Shown here: positions 1 to 9,941 of the stretch, in pieces
Position numbering within the stretch: position 1 is the stretch's first letter
How the letters are laid out: every line of letters begins with the position of its first letter
Assembly: GCF_004339085.1 (NCBI RefSeq)
Contig: NZ_SMFX01000001.1
Location: 2,708,573-2,772,572 of the forward strand
Direction: 5' to 3'
Origin: Thiogranum longum
Lineage (GTDB): Bacteria > Pseudomonadota > Gammaproteobacteria > DSM-19610
Length of the DNA: 64,000 nt
The notes under the pieces: generated by a model
Seen by the model: only the letters and a program-made list of their open reading frames with translations
Databases searched by the model: none
What the model was told of the DNA's origin: nothing
Made by a program: the position numbers and the translations under genes

Positions 1-286
1 CGATGGGGCCGATTCCGTGTTCCTGCATGACAGCGTCATCCGTACCGCGCCGGCCGAGAATGCCACCATGAATTTTCGGGTGCAGGGTTTTGACACGCCC
101 GGCCATCATTTCCGGGAAGCCGGTGTAGTCCGACACCTCGATCACCGGTACACCACGCTCTGCCAGTAAACTGGCCGTACCACCGGTCGACAGAATTTCG
201 ACGCCCGCCTGGTGCAATTGCTGTGCAAACTCAACGATGCCGGTTTTGTCCGACACACTGATCAGCGCGCGCTGAATGACTGCCAT
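1..286 (-). CDS. purH: Bifunctional AICAR formyltransferase/IMP cyclohydrolase PurH, N-terminal part
   Basis: Only the first 95 codons are inside the window; the gene continues past base 1. They encode the MGS-like IMP cyclohydrolase domain, which closes the purine ring in the last step of IMP synthesis. The start reads [17 protein letters not shown], followed by the conserved [20 protein letters not shown] and [15 protein letters not shown] blocks. The ATG at 286 is preceded by an AGGA ribosome site inside the fis-purH gap. The gene lies 9 bases downstream of fis on the same strand, so it is probably transcribed with dusB-fis. Family assignment is secure; the C-terminal transformylase half cannot be seen. 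Confidence 0.95.
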   Translation of the reverse strand, partial: MAVIQRALISVSDKTGIVEFAQQLHQAGVEILSTGGTASLLAERGVPVIEVSDYTGFPEMMAGRVKTLHPKIHGGILGRRGTDDAVMQEHGIGPI

Positions 287-295
287 GATGTATTC

Positions 296-586
296 CTAGA
301 GTAAGCCGTACAATTTCAATTTCTTGCGCAGGGTACTGCGGTTGATCCCCAGCACCTCGGCTGCACGCGTCTGGTTACTGCGCACCTGCTGCATAACGCT
401 TTCCAGCATGGCTTGCTCGACCTGGCCAATGACCATGTCGTAAATCCCTTCGGCATCGTGTCCGTCGAGATCCTTGAAGTAGATTTCCAGTGCGGATTGC
501 ACGCAGGCACGCAACGGCTGGCTGCGACGCTCGCGTGTTGGCAGCGACGCAGCAACGGCCGCGCCTTCGCGGATCACGGCACTCAT
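296..586 (-). CDS. fis: DNA-binding protein Fis
   Basis: A nucleoid-associated dimeric protein that bends DNA and acts on rRNA promoters, recombination and replication. The product has 96 residues, close to the usual 98. The C-terminal helix-turn-helix (about residues 72-92) carries the family signature AAEVLGINRSTLRKKL and ends KLYGLL. The central part (ALEIYFKDLDG) matches the dimerisation helices. Its ATG overlaps the dusB stop in an ATGA arrangement, the classic dusB-fis operon, implying translational coupling. Confidence 0.95.
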   Translation of the reverse strand: MSAVIREGAAVAASLPTRERRSQPLRACVQSALEIYFKDLDGHDAEGIYDMVIGQVEQAMLESVMQQVRSNQTRAAEVLGINRSTLRKKLKLYGLL

Positions 587-1569
587 GCCGCAAGCTCCTG
601 CTTTTCTGCCAGCCGGTCGAAAAAGGCGTGCGTCTTGCGCAGTTGCTCGTCGAGCGACTCGACGCGGTTGATTGATGCCCTGAATGCGGCACCACCCGGC
701 TGCCGTTTGCTGTACCAGGCAATATGTTTACGTGCCACACGCACGCCGGTGTACTCCCCGTAAAATGCATATAAATTATTGAGATGCTCTATCATGACAG
801 CACGTATTTCCTCCACCCCGGGCGCTTCCAACACTTCACCCGTCAGCAAAAAATGTTCAACTTCACGAAAGATCCACGGACGTCCCTGTGCCGCGCGGCC
901 AATCATGACTGCATCCGCGCCGGTGTACTCCAGTATCTTCCTGGCTTTTTGCGGGCTGTCGATATCGCCGTTGGCGATAACCGGCAGTCCGGTTTGCTGC
1001 TTGACGCAACGAATGGTGTCGTACTCCGCTTCACCGGAATAACCACAGGCGCGGGTGCGGCCATGCACGGCAAGCGACTGAATACCGGCCTGTTCTGCGA
1101 TCTTCGCAATGCTCAGTGCATTACGGTTCTCCGGCTCCCAGCCGGTACGGATTTTCAGCGTGACCGGCACGTTGACGGCCGCGACCACCGCATCGAGAAT
1201 CCGCGCTACCAGGTCTTCCTGCTGCAACAGCGCAGAGCCGGCCATGACATTGCAGACTTTTTTCGCCGGGCAGCCCATGTTGATGTCGATGATCTGCGCA
1301 CCGCGTTCAACATTGAAGCGTGCCGCGTTAGCCATCAACTGTGGGTCGGCGCCGGCTATCTGGACAATGCGCGGTTCGACCTCGCCACTGTGATCCATTC
1401 GCCGCAGCGTTTGTTTGCTGCCCCACAACGCCGAATTGGCCGATACCATTTCAGAAACCGCCATACCCGCGCCGAGTTTTTTACACAGTTGGCGGAAGGG
1501 CCGATCTGTTACTCCCGCCATGGGCGCCAGCACTAACGGGTTACGCAACTTGTACGGACCAATCTGCAT
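583..1569 (-). CDS. dusB: tRNA-dihydrouridine synthase B
   Basis: A flavoenzyme that reduces specific uridines of tRNA to dihydrouridine with NADPH. The start MQIGPYKLRNPLVLAPMAGV is the normal family N-terminus. The frame stays open upstream to a TTG at 1617, adding 16 residues (MAALSL...), but this looks like an unlikely start. From the ATG the protein has 328 residues. Cys100 in the MGCPAKKV motif is the expected catalytic acid. Substrate and FMN-binding blocks (IRTGW, VHGRTR, ANGDI, MIGRAAQGRPW) are all present. It is the promoter-proximal gene of dusB-fis and overlaps fis by 4 bases. Confidence 0.95.
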   Translation of the reverse strand: MQIGPYKLRNPLVLAPMAGVTDRPFRQLCKKLGAGMAVSEMVSANSALWGSKQTLRRMDHSGEVEPRIVQIAGADPQLMANAARFNVERGAQIIDINMGCPAKKVCNVMAGSALLQQEDLVARILDAVVAAVNVPVTLKIRTGWEPENRNALSIAKIAEQAGIQSLAVHGRTRACGYSGEAEYDTIRCVKQQTGLPVIANGDIDSPQKARKILEYTGADAVMIGRAAQGRPWIFREVEHFLLTGEVLEAPGVEEIRAVMIEHLNNLYAFYGEYTGVRVARKHIAWYSKRQPGGAAFRASINRVESLDEQLRKTHAFFDRLAEKQELAA

Positions 1570-1772
1570 ACAGCGCACGTGCTCCTTGATGACGGTTTTC
1601 AGCGAAAGGGCTGCCAATCATACGCGCACTTTTCAACGGGGAAAAGCACTGAAATGATTTTTTTGAGGTGGCCCGAAAATTGCCGGAACCCCTATTTTTA
1701 AGCGATTTGCTGGGAGTCAAGTCTTGACAGGCGGATTAAAGGATGTATTTAACGGACAAGTATTGACTTACA

Positions 1773-1807
1773 CGTCATTGCCGCGCTGCGCTCGCAATGA
1801 TGACGGG
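1773..1807. repeat. R1-family intergenic palindrome, short copy
   Basis: A 35-base inverted repeat whose ends read CGTCATTG and CAATGATGACG around a GC-rich centre. It shares its sequence with one arm of the longer R1 elements at 27698, 37021 and 38877. It lies in the 257-base gap between dusB and the DUF3426 gene. It could protect a 3' end or act as a terminator. The rest of the gap shows no gene. Confidence 0.7.
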
Positions 1808-1826
1808 GGAATGAATAATGTCTTGT

Positions 1827-2864
1827 CTAGAGAAAATCGAACTGGAACGACACGGCGCGGTTACCCGGGTCTATAATCTCCAGCATCACGCGTGTCTGCT
1901 GCCCCGGCGCCATACCTCGCGAGGGATCAACTTCCTTAAGGTATTCATCCGGTAAAAACCGGCGCACGGCAACCGGGGTACCGGAAACATCGGAAAAGGC
2001 GACTTCGAAAACCGGGTAACTCTGTGCAAAATCAGCGCGATTGATAAACGTGGCATTCACCAGCAACGCATCATTGACGTTCGGGTGGTTACGAATTTCA
2101 CGTTCGATAATTTCCAGCCTGGCCGTTTCGTGACGTAACGGCAAATCACAACCCAGGACAGAACAAGCCGTTTCGAGATACGGTCGAAAAGCCGGGATAG
2201 CGGACAAACGGTAGCGTTCGGCCCATACATACTGACCGAGTAGTAACACGGTCAGAAACAGTGCAGCGGCGATGGCGCCCCAGGATGTGCGCGCACCGTC
2301 AGTTCCGGTATCAAACATCAGTGCTGCTGCATGCGCTTCGCCAGTTTGTTCACTGGCGCTCGCGGCAGATACAAACTCGGCAGACACCGGCGCCGCATAG
2401 GTGTCCCTGTCAGCCCCGGGGCCAGCGCCTGGACGCCCGATCGCAATATCAACGAGATCGGCTGTTGGCTCCTTCTGTTCACGAGAAACCGGCTGGTCTG
2501 TCTGGACCGCTTCAGGAATGGCGCTGGCGACCGGCGCATAGCGGTCAGGCACATCGGCCTGCGTTTCCGCATCGGGCTCAACCGCGTCAGCTTCGATGCG
2601 CGAATCTTCTACCGGTTCGTCAGCATCGGTTGCCGGAACTTCATCCAGCGCACGATCCACCAGGTCGTCGATTTCCTGGCTGACAGCACTCAACTGCTGT
2701 TCGGCAAATTCCAGCGCCTGCTGCGGATCATCGAACAGCGCAGCGGTCGCATCAAAAACGGTATGACAGTTTCCGCAGCGCACACGGCCGCCGGCCATGC
2801 GCAGCTGGTCAGCAGTGATCGGATAAACGGTTTTACAGGCTGGGCAGGCAGCGTACATACGCAT
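1827..2864 (-). CDS. Zinc-ribbon and DUF3426 membrane protein
   Basis: 345 residues. The N-terminus holds a zinc-ribbon of the MJ0042 type with Cys7, Cys10, Cys30 and Cys33 (CPAC...CGNC). A long acidic, low-complexity linker follows (about residues 45-190), then one membrane helix near residue 205 (AIAAALFLTVLLLGQYVW). A C-terminal DUF3426 domain of about 120 residues ends in QFDFL and would face the periplasm. The function of the family is not established; it is commonly found beside prmA in gammaproteobacteria, as here (27-base gap). A redox- or metal-sensing cytoplasmic head on a membrane anchor is plausible but inferred. Confidence 0.85.
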   Translation of the reverse strand: MRMYAACPACKTVYPITADQLRMAGGRVRCGNCHTVFDATAALFDDPQQALEFAEQQLSAVSQEIDDLVDRALDEVPATDADEPVEDSRIEADAVEPDAETQADVPDRYAPVASAIPEAVQTDQPVSREQKEPTADLVDIAIGRPGAGPGADRDTYAAPVSAEFVSAASASEQTGEAHAAALMFDTGTDGARTSWGAIAAALFLTVLLLGQYVWAERYRLSAIPAFRPYLETACSVLGCDLPLRHETARLEIIEREIRNHPNVNDALLVNATFINRADFAQSYPVFEVAFSDVSGTPVAVRRFLPDEYLKEVDPSRGMAPGQQTRVMLEIIDPGNRAVSFQFDFL

Positions 2865-2891
2865 TAACAGACCACAGGACAGGGGTGGCGG

Positions 2892-3773
2892 TCAAATTCT
2901 TTCACCTTGCAGGCGCACCCAGCCCTCTTTACCGATTGTGTCGGACAGTCGAAACCAGGGCGCATAGGCCTCGCGCACGGCATCGGCCTGGTCAGCAAGG
3001 ATACCGGACAACACGATGTTTCCCCCGCATCGAACCCGTCCGGCCAGGTCAGGGGCCAGCTTGATCAGCGGATTAGCAAGAATGTTGGCAAGTAACAGAT
3101 CGAAGGCTTGTTCCGGTAACTGTGCCGGAAACAGGGTGTGCAGCCTGTCATCAACCGCATTACGCGCAGCATTGTCCCGCGTCGACAGGAGCGCCTGTTC
3201 ATCGATATCGACAGCCCACAATGCTGCAGCTCCCAGTTTCAGCGCAGCAACTGCCAGGATACCCGAACCGCTACCGTAATCGAGCACAGCCTGGTCCCGC
3301 GGCGGGTTGGCATCCAGCCATTCAAGACACAGTGCAGTGGTGGCATGCGTGCCGGTACCGAATGCCAGCCCGGGATCAAGATTAACAATCACCGGCTTCT
3401 CACCCTGCGGCGGTAACTTGCCCGCCGGACAAACCCAGAGACGCTCACCAAACTGCATGGGATGGAACTGGTCGAGCCAGACCCGTTCCCAGTCCTGGTC
3501 TTCCAGCAGGCTTCTGCCCAGACGCTTTACAGCCGCGGCCCCGAAATCCTGGCGTAATTGTGCGCTTAAGGTATCCGCATCGGCGTCTGCTTCGAACATC
3601 GCCGTAAGCCGCGTGGCAGACCACAGTGGCGTGGTGCCGGGATCCGGTTCGAACAGGGGCTGGTCGGCGGCATCGACCAGCGTGACCGACACCGCCCCGC
3701 GCTGCTCGAACCAGTCGCTGAGCGTTTCTACGTCGAGGTCGCCGGCTTCGAGAGTGAGTTGTAGCCAGGGCAT
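2892..3773 (-). CDS. prmA: Ribosomal protein L11 methyltransferase
   Basis: SAM-dependent enzyme that trimethylates ribosomal protein L11. 293 residues, the usual family length. It has an N-terminal substrate-recognition domain (MPWLQLTLEAGDLDVETLSDW) and a Rossmann methyltransferase domain. The latter carries LDPGLAFGTGTHATT, the SAM loop LDYGSGSGILAVAALKLGA, the acidic residue of VDID, and the catalytic block LLANILANPL. It sits between accC and the DUF3426 gene on the same strand, the conserved accBC-prmA order. Confidence 0.95.
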   Translation of the reverse strand: MPWLQLTLEAGDLDVETLSDWFEQRGAVSVTLVDAADQPLFEPDPGTTPLWSATRLTAMFEADADADTLSAQLRQDFGAAAVKRLGRSLLEDQDWERVWLDQFHPMQFGERLWVCPAGKLPPQGEKPVIVNLDPGLAFGTGTHATTALCLEWLDANPPRDQAVLDYGSGSGILAVAALKLGAAALWAVDIDEQALLSTRDNAARNAVDDRLHTLFPAQLPEQAFDLLLANILANPLIKLAPDLAGRVRCGGNIVLSGILADQADAVREAYAPWFRLSDTIGKEGWVRLQGERI

Positions 3774-3782
3774 GATAGTTGG

Positions 3783-3866
3783 GAGATTGCTTCGCTACGC
3801 TCAAAGAACCCTTACAGGGTTCATTATGAGTACCTCACCCTCTGGGTCGAGGCATCGCAATGACGT
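3783..3866. repeat. Worn R1-like repeat with internal hairpin
   Basis: The prmA-accC gap contains GAGATTGC and GCATCGCAATGACG blocks placed like the two arms of an R1 element, but the arms are much diverged. Inside is a short perfect hairpin, 3806-3812 pairing with 3816-3822 around a 3-base loop. I read it as a decayed R1 copy; this is a weak call. Confidence 0.35.
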
Positions 3867-3876
3867 GGCTGGCAAA

Positions 3877-5217
3877 TTACAGACCGAGCTTCTTCTCCAG
3901 GTAGTGGATATCGGTACCACCGGCCAGGAAGGCTGCATCGCTGCAGATATCCTGGTGCAACGGGATATTGGTCTTGATGCCGTCGATCACGATTTCCGCC
4001 AGCGCACCGCGCATACGCGCCATGGCCGAAGCACGGTCATCCCCGTGGGCAATGAGCTTGGCGATCATTGAATCGTAATACGGCGGTACGTTGTACCCAT
4101 TGTATATATGAGTGTCGACGCGGATACCCGGACCACCCGGCGCATGGTACTGGGTGATAGGACCGGGGGATGGCAGGAAATTGACCGGGTCTTCCGCATT
4201 GATGCGGCACTCCACGGCGTGGCCGGTCCAGCTGATGTCTTCCTGTTTGTAAGTCAGACCCTCGCCGGCAGCAATACGCAGTTGTTCCTTGACGATGTCC
4301 ACGCCGGTGACCATTTCGGTGACCGGGTGCTCGACCTGTACGCGGGTGTTCATTTCGATGAAATAGAACTCGTCGTTTTCGTACAGGAACTCGAAGGTAC
4401 CTGCACCGCGGTAGTTGATACGGCGGCACGCTTCGGCACAGCGTTCGCCCATTTCCAGGCGGCGCTCCAGGCTGATGCCGGGCGCCGGCGCTTCTTCCAC
4501 GACTTTTTGATGGCGGCGCTGCATGGAGCAGTCGCGCTCGCCGAGGTGAATGGCGCCACCTTCTCCATCGGCGATTACCTGGAATTCCACGTGGCGCGGT
4601 TTTTCCAGGAATTTCTCCATGTACACTGTGCCGTCACCGAAAGCCGTTAGTGCCTCGGTGCGGGTCAGGGCGACGGCATTGAGCAGGTTGGCTTCGGCAT
4701 GCACCACGCGCATACCGCGTCCGCCACCACCGGCAGCCGCTTTTATAATGATGGGGTAACCGATGCTGCGCGCCATTTTGATATTGGCTTCGTCCTCATC
4801 GCCGAGTGGCCCGTCACTGCCCGGCACACAGGGTACGCCGGCTTCTTTCATGGCACGGATGGCGGCAACCTTGTCACCCATGGTGCGGATCGTGTCGGCA
4901 CGTGGACCGATGAAGATATAGCCGCTTTTTTCCACCTGCTCGGCAAAATCGGCATTCTCGGACAGGAACCCGTAGCCGGGGTGAATAGCAACGGCGTCGG
5001 TGACTTCGGCCGCGGCAATCAGGACCGGGACATTGAGGTAACTGTCCACCGACGGCGCAGGACCGATACACACCGATTCATCGGCCAGCAGCACGTGCTT
5101 GAGACTGCGGTCTGCTTCGGAATGGACCGCAACGGTCTTGATATCCAGCTCGCGGCAAGCGCGCAGGATTCGCAGGGCAATTTCGCCACGGTTGGCGATA
5201 ACAACTTTATCCAGCAT
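3877..5217 (-). CDS. accC: Acetyl-CoA carboxylase, biotin carboxylase subunit
   Basis: ATP-grasp enzyme that carboxylates the biotin of AccB, the first half of malonyl-CoA formation for fatty acid synthesis. From the ATG at 5217 ([17 protein letters not shown]) it has 446 residues, the family norm. The frame is open for 48 more codons upstream, but that stretch is accB sequence in another frame. Visible motifs are the ATP-binding [23 protein letters not shown], the active-site [15 protein letters not shown] and the C-terminal INAEDP. It starts 17 bases after the accB stop and is surely co-transcribed with it. Confidence 0.97.
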   Translation of the reverse strand: MLDKVVIANRGEIALRILRACRELDIKTVAVHSEADRSLKHVLLADESVCIGPAPSVDSYLNVPVLIAAAEVTDAVAIHPGYGFLSENADFAEQVEKSGYIFIGPRADTIRTMGDKVAAIRAMKEAGVPCVPGSDGPLGDEDEANIKMARSIGYPIIIKAAAGGGGRGMRVVHAEANLLNAVALTRTEALTAFGDGTVYMEKFLEKPRHVEFQVIADGEGGAIHLGERDCSMQRRHQKVVEEAPAPGISLERRLEMGERCAEACRRINYRGAGTFEFLYENDEFYFIEMNTRVQVEHPVTEMVTGVDIVKEQLRIAAGEGLTYKQEDISWTGHAVECRINAEDPVNFLPSPGPITQYHAPGGPGIRVDTHIYNGYNVPPYYDSMIAKLIAHGDDRASAMARMRGALAEIVIDGIKTNIPLHQDICSDAAFLAGGTDIHYLEKKLGL

Positions 5218-5234
5218 ACGTCTTCGCCAAACCG

Positions 5235-5693
5235 TTATTCGATGACAAACAGCGGCTGGCCGAATTCTACCGGCTCCGCGTTCTCGACCAGGATCGCCTT
5301 GATGACACCGGTCTTGTCCGCCTCGATCTGGTTGAGCATCTTCATGGCTTCGATGATACACAGGGTGTCACCAAGCTGGACGCTCTGCCCGACTTCGACA
5401 AAAGCTGAAGCACCCGGTGAAGCGGCGCGGTAGAAGGTACCGACCATCGGCGACTTGACGATGTGCCCGGCAGGAATATTGTCTGCCTCATCGCCACCCG
5501 CAGGCTCGGGCGTTGCGGCCGGTGCCGCTGCAGGCGCCGGGGCGGCAGCCAGGGCGACCGGCGCCGCGGCAACCGGTGCATTGGCGGCATAACGGCTGAT
5601 ACGCACCGATTCCTCGCCTTCGTGAATCTCGATTTCCGCCACGCCGGATTCTTCCAGCAGCTCGATCAGTTTTTTGACTTTGCGAATATCCAT
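5235..5693 (-). CDS. accB: Biotin carboxyl carrier protein of acetyl-CoA carboxylase
   Basis: Carrier subunit that swings biotin between carboxylase and transcarboxylase. 152 residues from the ATG at 5693 ([18 protein letters not shown]). An in-frame GTG five codons upstream is a possible but less likely start. An Ala/Pro-rich flexible linker (about 45-70) joins the N-terminal domain to the biotinyl domain. The attachment lysine is Lys118 in EAMKM, 34 residues from the C-terminus, as is usual. It is the first gene of accBC. Confidence 0.97.
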   Translation of the reverse strand: MDIRKVKKLIELLEESGVAEIEIHEGEESVRISRYAANAPVAAAPVALAAAPAPAAAPAATPEPAGGDEADNIPAGHIVKSPMVGTFYRAASPGASAFVEVGQSVQLGDTLCIIEAMKMLNQIEADKTGVIKAILVENAEPVEFGQPLFVIE

Positions 5694-5785
5694 CCAGAAA
5701 CGTTCCACAGGTCATGAATTTGCGCGGCAGTATACCGCTACTTGCGGTGAAATGTTAGCGAAAATCCGCGAAATCCGCTGAAAGA

Positions 5786-6250
5786 TCAGCTTTTGCTGTT
5801 TTTGTCGCCGAGATACGACAGGGCCGCCTGAAGGGCCAGTTCGTAGCCGATGGGCCCCAGACCGGTAATGACACCGACGGCGATATCGGAGAAATAGGAT
5901 TTCTTGCGGAAGTCGTCACGGGCGTGGACGTTTGAGAGGTGGACTTCGATGAACGGGATCTTTACGCCCAGCAGGGCATCGCGCAGGGCGACGCTGGTGT
6001 GAGTGAAGGCGGCGGGGTTGATGATGATGAAAGTAATATTTTCTTGAGCGGCAGCATGGATACGATCAATCAACTCACTTTCAGAATTTGACTGAAATAC
6101 CTGCAAATCCACTTCAGCTTTTTTTGCATACTCCAACAAATGACTATTAAGCTCTTCGAGTGTGGCTAGCCCGTACTTCGCAGGTTCGCGTGTACCAAGC
6201 AAATTCAGGTTGGGGCCGTTAAGAGTAAGCAGTTTATCCATTTTCTTCAT
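5786..6250 (-). CDS. aroQ: Type II 3-dehydroquinate dehydratase
   Basis: Dodecameric enzyme of the shikimate pathway, converting 3-dehydroquinate to 3-dehydroshikimate. Starting at the ATG at 6250 ([19 protein letters not shown]) gives 154 residues, slightly above the usual 145-150; the ATG at 6241 is an alternative. The catalytic tyrosine is Tyr26 (AKYG). The catalytic histidine lies in [16 protein letters not shown], and the substrate-binding [12 protein letters not shown] block is intact. It stands 92 bases upstream of accB, the conserved aroQ-accB-accC order. Confidence 0.95.
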   Translation of the reverse strand: MKKMDKLLTLNGPNLNLLGTREPAKYGLATLEELNSHLLEYAKKAEVDLQVFQSNSESELIDRIHAAAQENITFIIINPAAFTHTSVALRDALLGVKIPFIEVHLSNVHARDDFRKKSYFSDIAVGVITGLGPIGYELALQAALSYLGDKNSKS

Positions 6251-6282
6251 GTCATATCTGCGATTTTCAAAACAAGCCTTTA

Positions 6283-6325
6283 GCAAAACTGGAGAAGCGC
6301 AACCCATTCCAGGTTGCGCTTCTCC
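6283..6325 (-). terminator. Intrinsic terminator after the 6356 surface-protein gene
   Basis: A perfect 14-bp stem (6291-6304 pairing with 6312-6325) with a 7-base loop. On the minus strand it is followed by AGTTTTG. It lies just after the stop of the surface-protein gene and before aroQ, separating the accessory block from the housekeeping operon. The T-tract is short, so termination efficiency is uncertain. Confidence 0.7.
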
Positions 6326-6355
6326 GGCTATCTATTCACCACCCAAGCTATATTC

Positions 6356-9300
6356 TTAATGCCTGGATCGCCTCATATGAGCATGGAACCCTAGCAAACC
6401 GAGCAACATAGCCAACAACCACCAGTCGCCACGTTGCCTCGGATCAATTGGTGCAGTTACAACGGTGCACCCACTTGCACTACCCAGACTTGTACTTGGC
6501 GATGCAAACACTGGTGTAGCTGGCACGCCTGCCCCTCCAGGATCGTACACGATACCGTTAGCCGGGTTTGCTGCAGAATCCATATCATTAGCACCACCAT
6601 CCACAATGGTTAACCTGATACATTCATCACCTGCCACCAGGCCCAGCGTATCATCATATGACGCACTGGATTCATCGGGACAGAGTCCACCTGCAATCTT
6701 GCCGGCAGAAGCGATTGCATTACCTGCACCGACCCCAAAATCGACCCACGTACCAGCGCTCTGATTGTACTTCCGGTAAACACTACCTCCAGGGAGTGGT
6801 TCAGACAAGGGCAACACCACCATAACAGAGCCACCCGGGGATACACCCGAAACCTGGAAGTCAAAACACCCGCCAATACAACTCTCTTCGACTCCACTGT
6901 CTGAAGGCAAATCAGTACTGGGTATGCTCCCACCGAAAATTCCGGCAATATAAGCGTTATTCCCAACGCTTAGACTGGTTCCGGGACTGGATATAATACT
7001 TCCCAATGTGGCATCGCCTGCATCCACCAGCAGGCTATTTGCCGGGCCACTATCGTCCACGCTATCCGGAATACCGTCATTATCACTGTCATCCAGACCG
7101 ACAGAAGGTACGCTAGCGACCACTTCGAGTATCAAGCTGCCAGTCGCCTCACTGGAAAGCCCGGAATCAATAGTGACACCCACAGAATAAAACCCGGGGG
7201 CCACACTGGCCGGATCAAAGCTCAAAGAAGACGTAGTAACCGTGGCACCTCCATCAAGCGCGTCGTCCGTGGCACTCCAGTCAAATGTCGTACCAATATC
7301 AGTTGATACAGTAACTATACCGTCGGTAACAAGCACCGCTCTTCGTGTAGCGCCATTTTGAATCGCGCCAAGGATCGGCGCCCGCACACCAGCTGCAGGC
7401 TGAATAGGCGGATTGAAATCCAGGTTGAAGTTGGCATGGAAGCCTATAAACGGCCCATCAACCATTGGCACACCCGAGAAGTTATTCCCATTAGCGTCAA
7501 TAGATACAAGGTTGAAGATCCGGCCTGTTACACCCAGAAACCCGGATGGACTGGTAAACGCACCATCAATATTCCACAGGTTGACTACATCAATATTACT
7601 CGTGGTACTCCAGTCAAACAGAATATGAGCGCCCAACTGATTCGGCCCCACATCCAGCGTAAGAACGCGCCCCTCCGGTTTATCAAGATCAGTAACCGGA
7701 CAGTCAGTTATACCTGCCTGAATCTGGGCCGGAGTACAGTCAACATCGAACTGGTACGAGCCAGGACCAAATACACGTATGTTATGCGCCGTCCACACTG
7801 AACCCTCATAAGGTGTCGGCGTTGCCGTTGCAAGAGTCATGTTGAAGTTAGAATCACTGACCGAGGTATTGAACGTACCATCCCAGGTTGCGACGATATC
7901 ATTAGCGCCGTTCTGAAAATCACCCGTAGGAGTCAACATCGTGAAATTACTGTCAACCGCCGAGAAGAAACCGGCACCCTGCACAATAACATTTCGAGTA
8001 ACAGATGCCGTATTTCCGTCAGTGTCAGTACAGGAATACACAGCCTCGTAAGTACCTGGCTGCGTTACATCAACATTACTGGCTACACTTACGACCGGGG
8101 CAGTAGCATCTTGCGCATCGCTACAGACAGCCCCTGGATTATTAGGATCAAACGTATCACCCACATTCAGGTTAACTGTCTGATTGCCCTGCAACACAAT
8201 TGCTGGTGCTGACGGCTGCACTTCTACCGTACGACTGGCAGTTGCAGGATTCCCGGATGCATCGGAAACGCTATAGGTCACAAGGTAGGTCGAAGGTACT
8301 GATGTGTCTACGGTATTAACTACTGTCAACGCCGGCAAACCGACATCACACCCGTCAGTCGCAGTAGCCCCGGCATCTGTGTAAACACTGCCCTCCTCAA
8401 TAGCTACTGAGGCCGCTCCATTAAGAGAGATAACTGGAGCACTGGTATCAACCACAGTCACCACACGATCTACTGTCGTAGTGCCGCCGCCTCCTGTGTC
8501 CGTACAACTCCATGTCACTGACTGCACGCCCAGAGTACTTACGTTCAGAGCCGATGTGTCCAGGAAGAAATCTGCCGGCGCAGTAATGGGGTTCAACAAA
8601 GCATCTGTACAACTGGCTCCGGCATCTGTATAAGCCACGCCACATTCCTGCGTTACGGAGGCGTTGCCACTCAAGGTAATGATCGGGGCACCCGCTGCGA
8701 CCACTTGAACATTCAGCACGCCCTCGGAGCCATTATCAGCATTCGCATTAGCAGACAAGTCGCTACAATTATAGGTGACTGTATAGTTACCCGCTGCACC
8801 CGTAAGCACACCGTTCGTAATAGAACAATCAGTCGCAACATCAAGCGTACCATCGACAACGTCCACTACCGTAATAGTAACCCCCGGCGGTGCCAGTGGA
8901 TCAAATGCATCCCCCTGATTAATGGAAATCGAATTAGGGCTAAGGGTAACCACCGGTGGCGTGGTGTCAGTGAATGCAGTAAGCATCATGGTGCGTACGT
9001 CAAAATTTGCACCGAATCCGGGGAATGGGCCGTTGTCCATGGCTATACCTGATAACCCGTCAATGTGGCGATTAACCGGCGGAATTGGATTGCCTGGGCC
9101 ATCCGGATCCACCGACTCCTGCGCAAATGGATTCCCATCCACCGTCGCAAGCAATATCGGACCGCCAGACACGTCCGTGGTTAAACCAAACGCACTCGCA
9201 TCCGGTACCAGGGTGCCGTCAGCGGGGTTTATCCATTCAGTTGCACCTGCAGCAGGATCGTCGAGCGCAATAGTACAAACGCCAAAGGTGATGTCAACAC

Positions 9301-9874
9301 AACGTGATTCATAGTCAGGTGCAATAGCCCCCGCACCAGCAACAACACTGCTTCCGACGCCTCCGGCAAGCCCCATATCGCTGGTAAGAAATCCGCCCGC
9401 ATTCCAGATGATCTCAACAACAATATTATTTGTACCATTCCAGTCAAACAATAAATCGCCTTTCAGAAGATCCCCCGGACCGTTTGAAATACCAGAGCTG
9501 TCTCCGTTAAACCCATGCCCGTCACCAATAGCGATAAAGGTGGCATCGTGCGCCACTGCAGGGCCGCCGCCAAAGAAATTGAATGCGTCAATCGCAATAT
9601 CGCCACTACCGCCCCCCCCGTTCACGAGATCATCGCTGCCTGTCCGGTAAGTGAAAGTACCAGTAACTTCCGTCTGGTTCCCCTTCGTGGGATTACCAGC
9701 CACATCGGTATTCACAAGCGTGACGTTCGCCGGATTGATCATGGTGAACGTGCCAGTCCAGTCGTAAACCTGCACGTCCGCCCTCGCGGGACCAACCGCA
9801 GCGGCACTCAGCGCAGTCAAAACTGCTGCAGCCAGGATTCTTTTTTTAGTTTTAAAACATTGAGCAGAATGCAT
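6356..9874 (-). CDS. Large secreted surface protein with HYR/DUF5011 repeats, choice-of-anchor U domain and Cys-type C-terminal sorting signal
   Basis: 1172 residues from the ATG at 9874, chosen because GGAGG stands 9 bases upstream; an ATG six codons earlier overlaps that site. In order: a signal peptide ending near GPARA; a domain of about 290 residues homologous to almost the whole 12075 product (DWTGTFTMINP, FFGGGPAVAHD, APDYESRC, DNGPFPGF); then four Ig-like HYR/DUF5011 repeats (VTYNCSDLSAN, VTWSCTDTGGGG, VTYSVSDASGN, AVYSCTDTDGN). A second, diverged copy of the first domain follows (ILFDWSTTSNI, MVDGPFIGFHANF). Near the end is a choice-of-anchor U domain (MVVLPLSEPLPGGSVYRKY, VDGGANDMD), then SGCTVV, a hydrophobic stretch and RRSRH. 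The tail resembles sorting signals processed by intramembrane proteases. It lies 67 bases after the FadL-type gene, probably in one transcript. Ligand and role are unknown. Confidence 0.85.
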   Translation of the reverse strand: MHSAQCFKTKKRILAAAVLTALSAAAVGPARADVQVYDWTGTFTMINPANVTLVNTDVAGNPTKGNQTEVTGTFTYRTGSDDLVNGGGGSGDIAIDAFNFFGGGPAVAHDATFIAIGDGHGFNGDSSGISNGPGDLLKGDLLFDWNGTNNIVVEIIWNAGGFLTSDMGLAGGVGSSVVAGAGAIAPDYESRCVDITFGVCTIALDDPAAGATEWINPADGTLVPDASAFGLTTDVSGGPILLATVDGNPFAQESVDPDGPGNPIPPVNRHIDGLSGIAMDNGPFPGFGANFDVRTMMLTAFTDTTPPVVTLSPNSISINQGDAFDPLAPPGVTITVVDVVDGTLDVATDCSITNGVLTGAAGNYTVTYNCSDLSANANADNGSEGVLNVQVVAAGAPIITLSGNASVTQECGVAYTDAGASCTDALLNPITAPADFFLDTSALNVSTLGVQSVTWSCTDTGGGGTTTVDRVVTVVDTSAPVISLNGAASVAIEEGSVYTDAGATATDGCDVGLPALTVVNTVDTSVPSTYLVTYSVSDASGNPATASRTVEVQPSAPAIVLQGNQTVNLNVGDTFDPNNPGAVCSDAQDATAPVVSVASNVDVTQPGTYEAVYSCTDTDGNTASVTRNVIVQGAGFFSAVDSNFTMLTPTGDFQNGANDIVATWDGTFNTSVSDSNFNMTLATATPTPYEGSVWTAHNIRVFGPGSYQFDVDCTPAQIQAGITDCPVTDLDKPEGRVLTLDVGPNQLGAHILFDWSTTSNIDVVNLWNIDGAFTSPSGFLGVTGRIFNLVSIDANGNNFSGVPMVDGPFIGFHANFNLDFNPPIQPAAGVRAPILGAIQNGATRRAVLVTDGIVTVSTDIGTTFDWSATDDALDGGATVTTSSLSFDPASVAPGFYSVGVTIDSGLSSEATGSLILEVVASVPSVGLDDSDNDGIPDSVDDSGPANSLLVDAGDATLGSIISSPGTSLSVGNNAYIAGIFGGSIPSTDLPSDSGVEESCIGGCFDFQVSGVSPGGSVMVVLPLSEPLPGGSVYRKYNQSAGTWVDFGVGAGNAIASAGKIAGGLCPDESSASYDDTLGLVAGDECIRLTIVDGGANDMDSAANPANGIVYDPGGAGVPATPVFASPSTSLGSASGCTVVTAPIDPRQRGDWWLLAMLLGLLGFHAHMRRSRH

Positions 9875-9941
9875 GAAATAATCCTCCAACATAATATTTT
9901 CGCAGCTCTCACATACCCCTGATACCGGGATGACGGCTACT

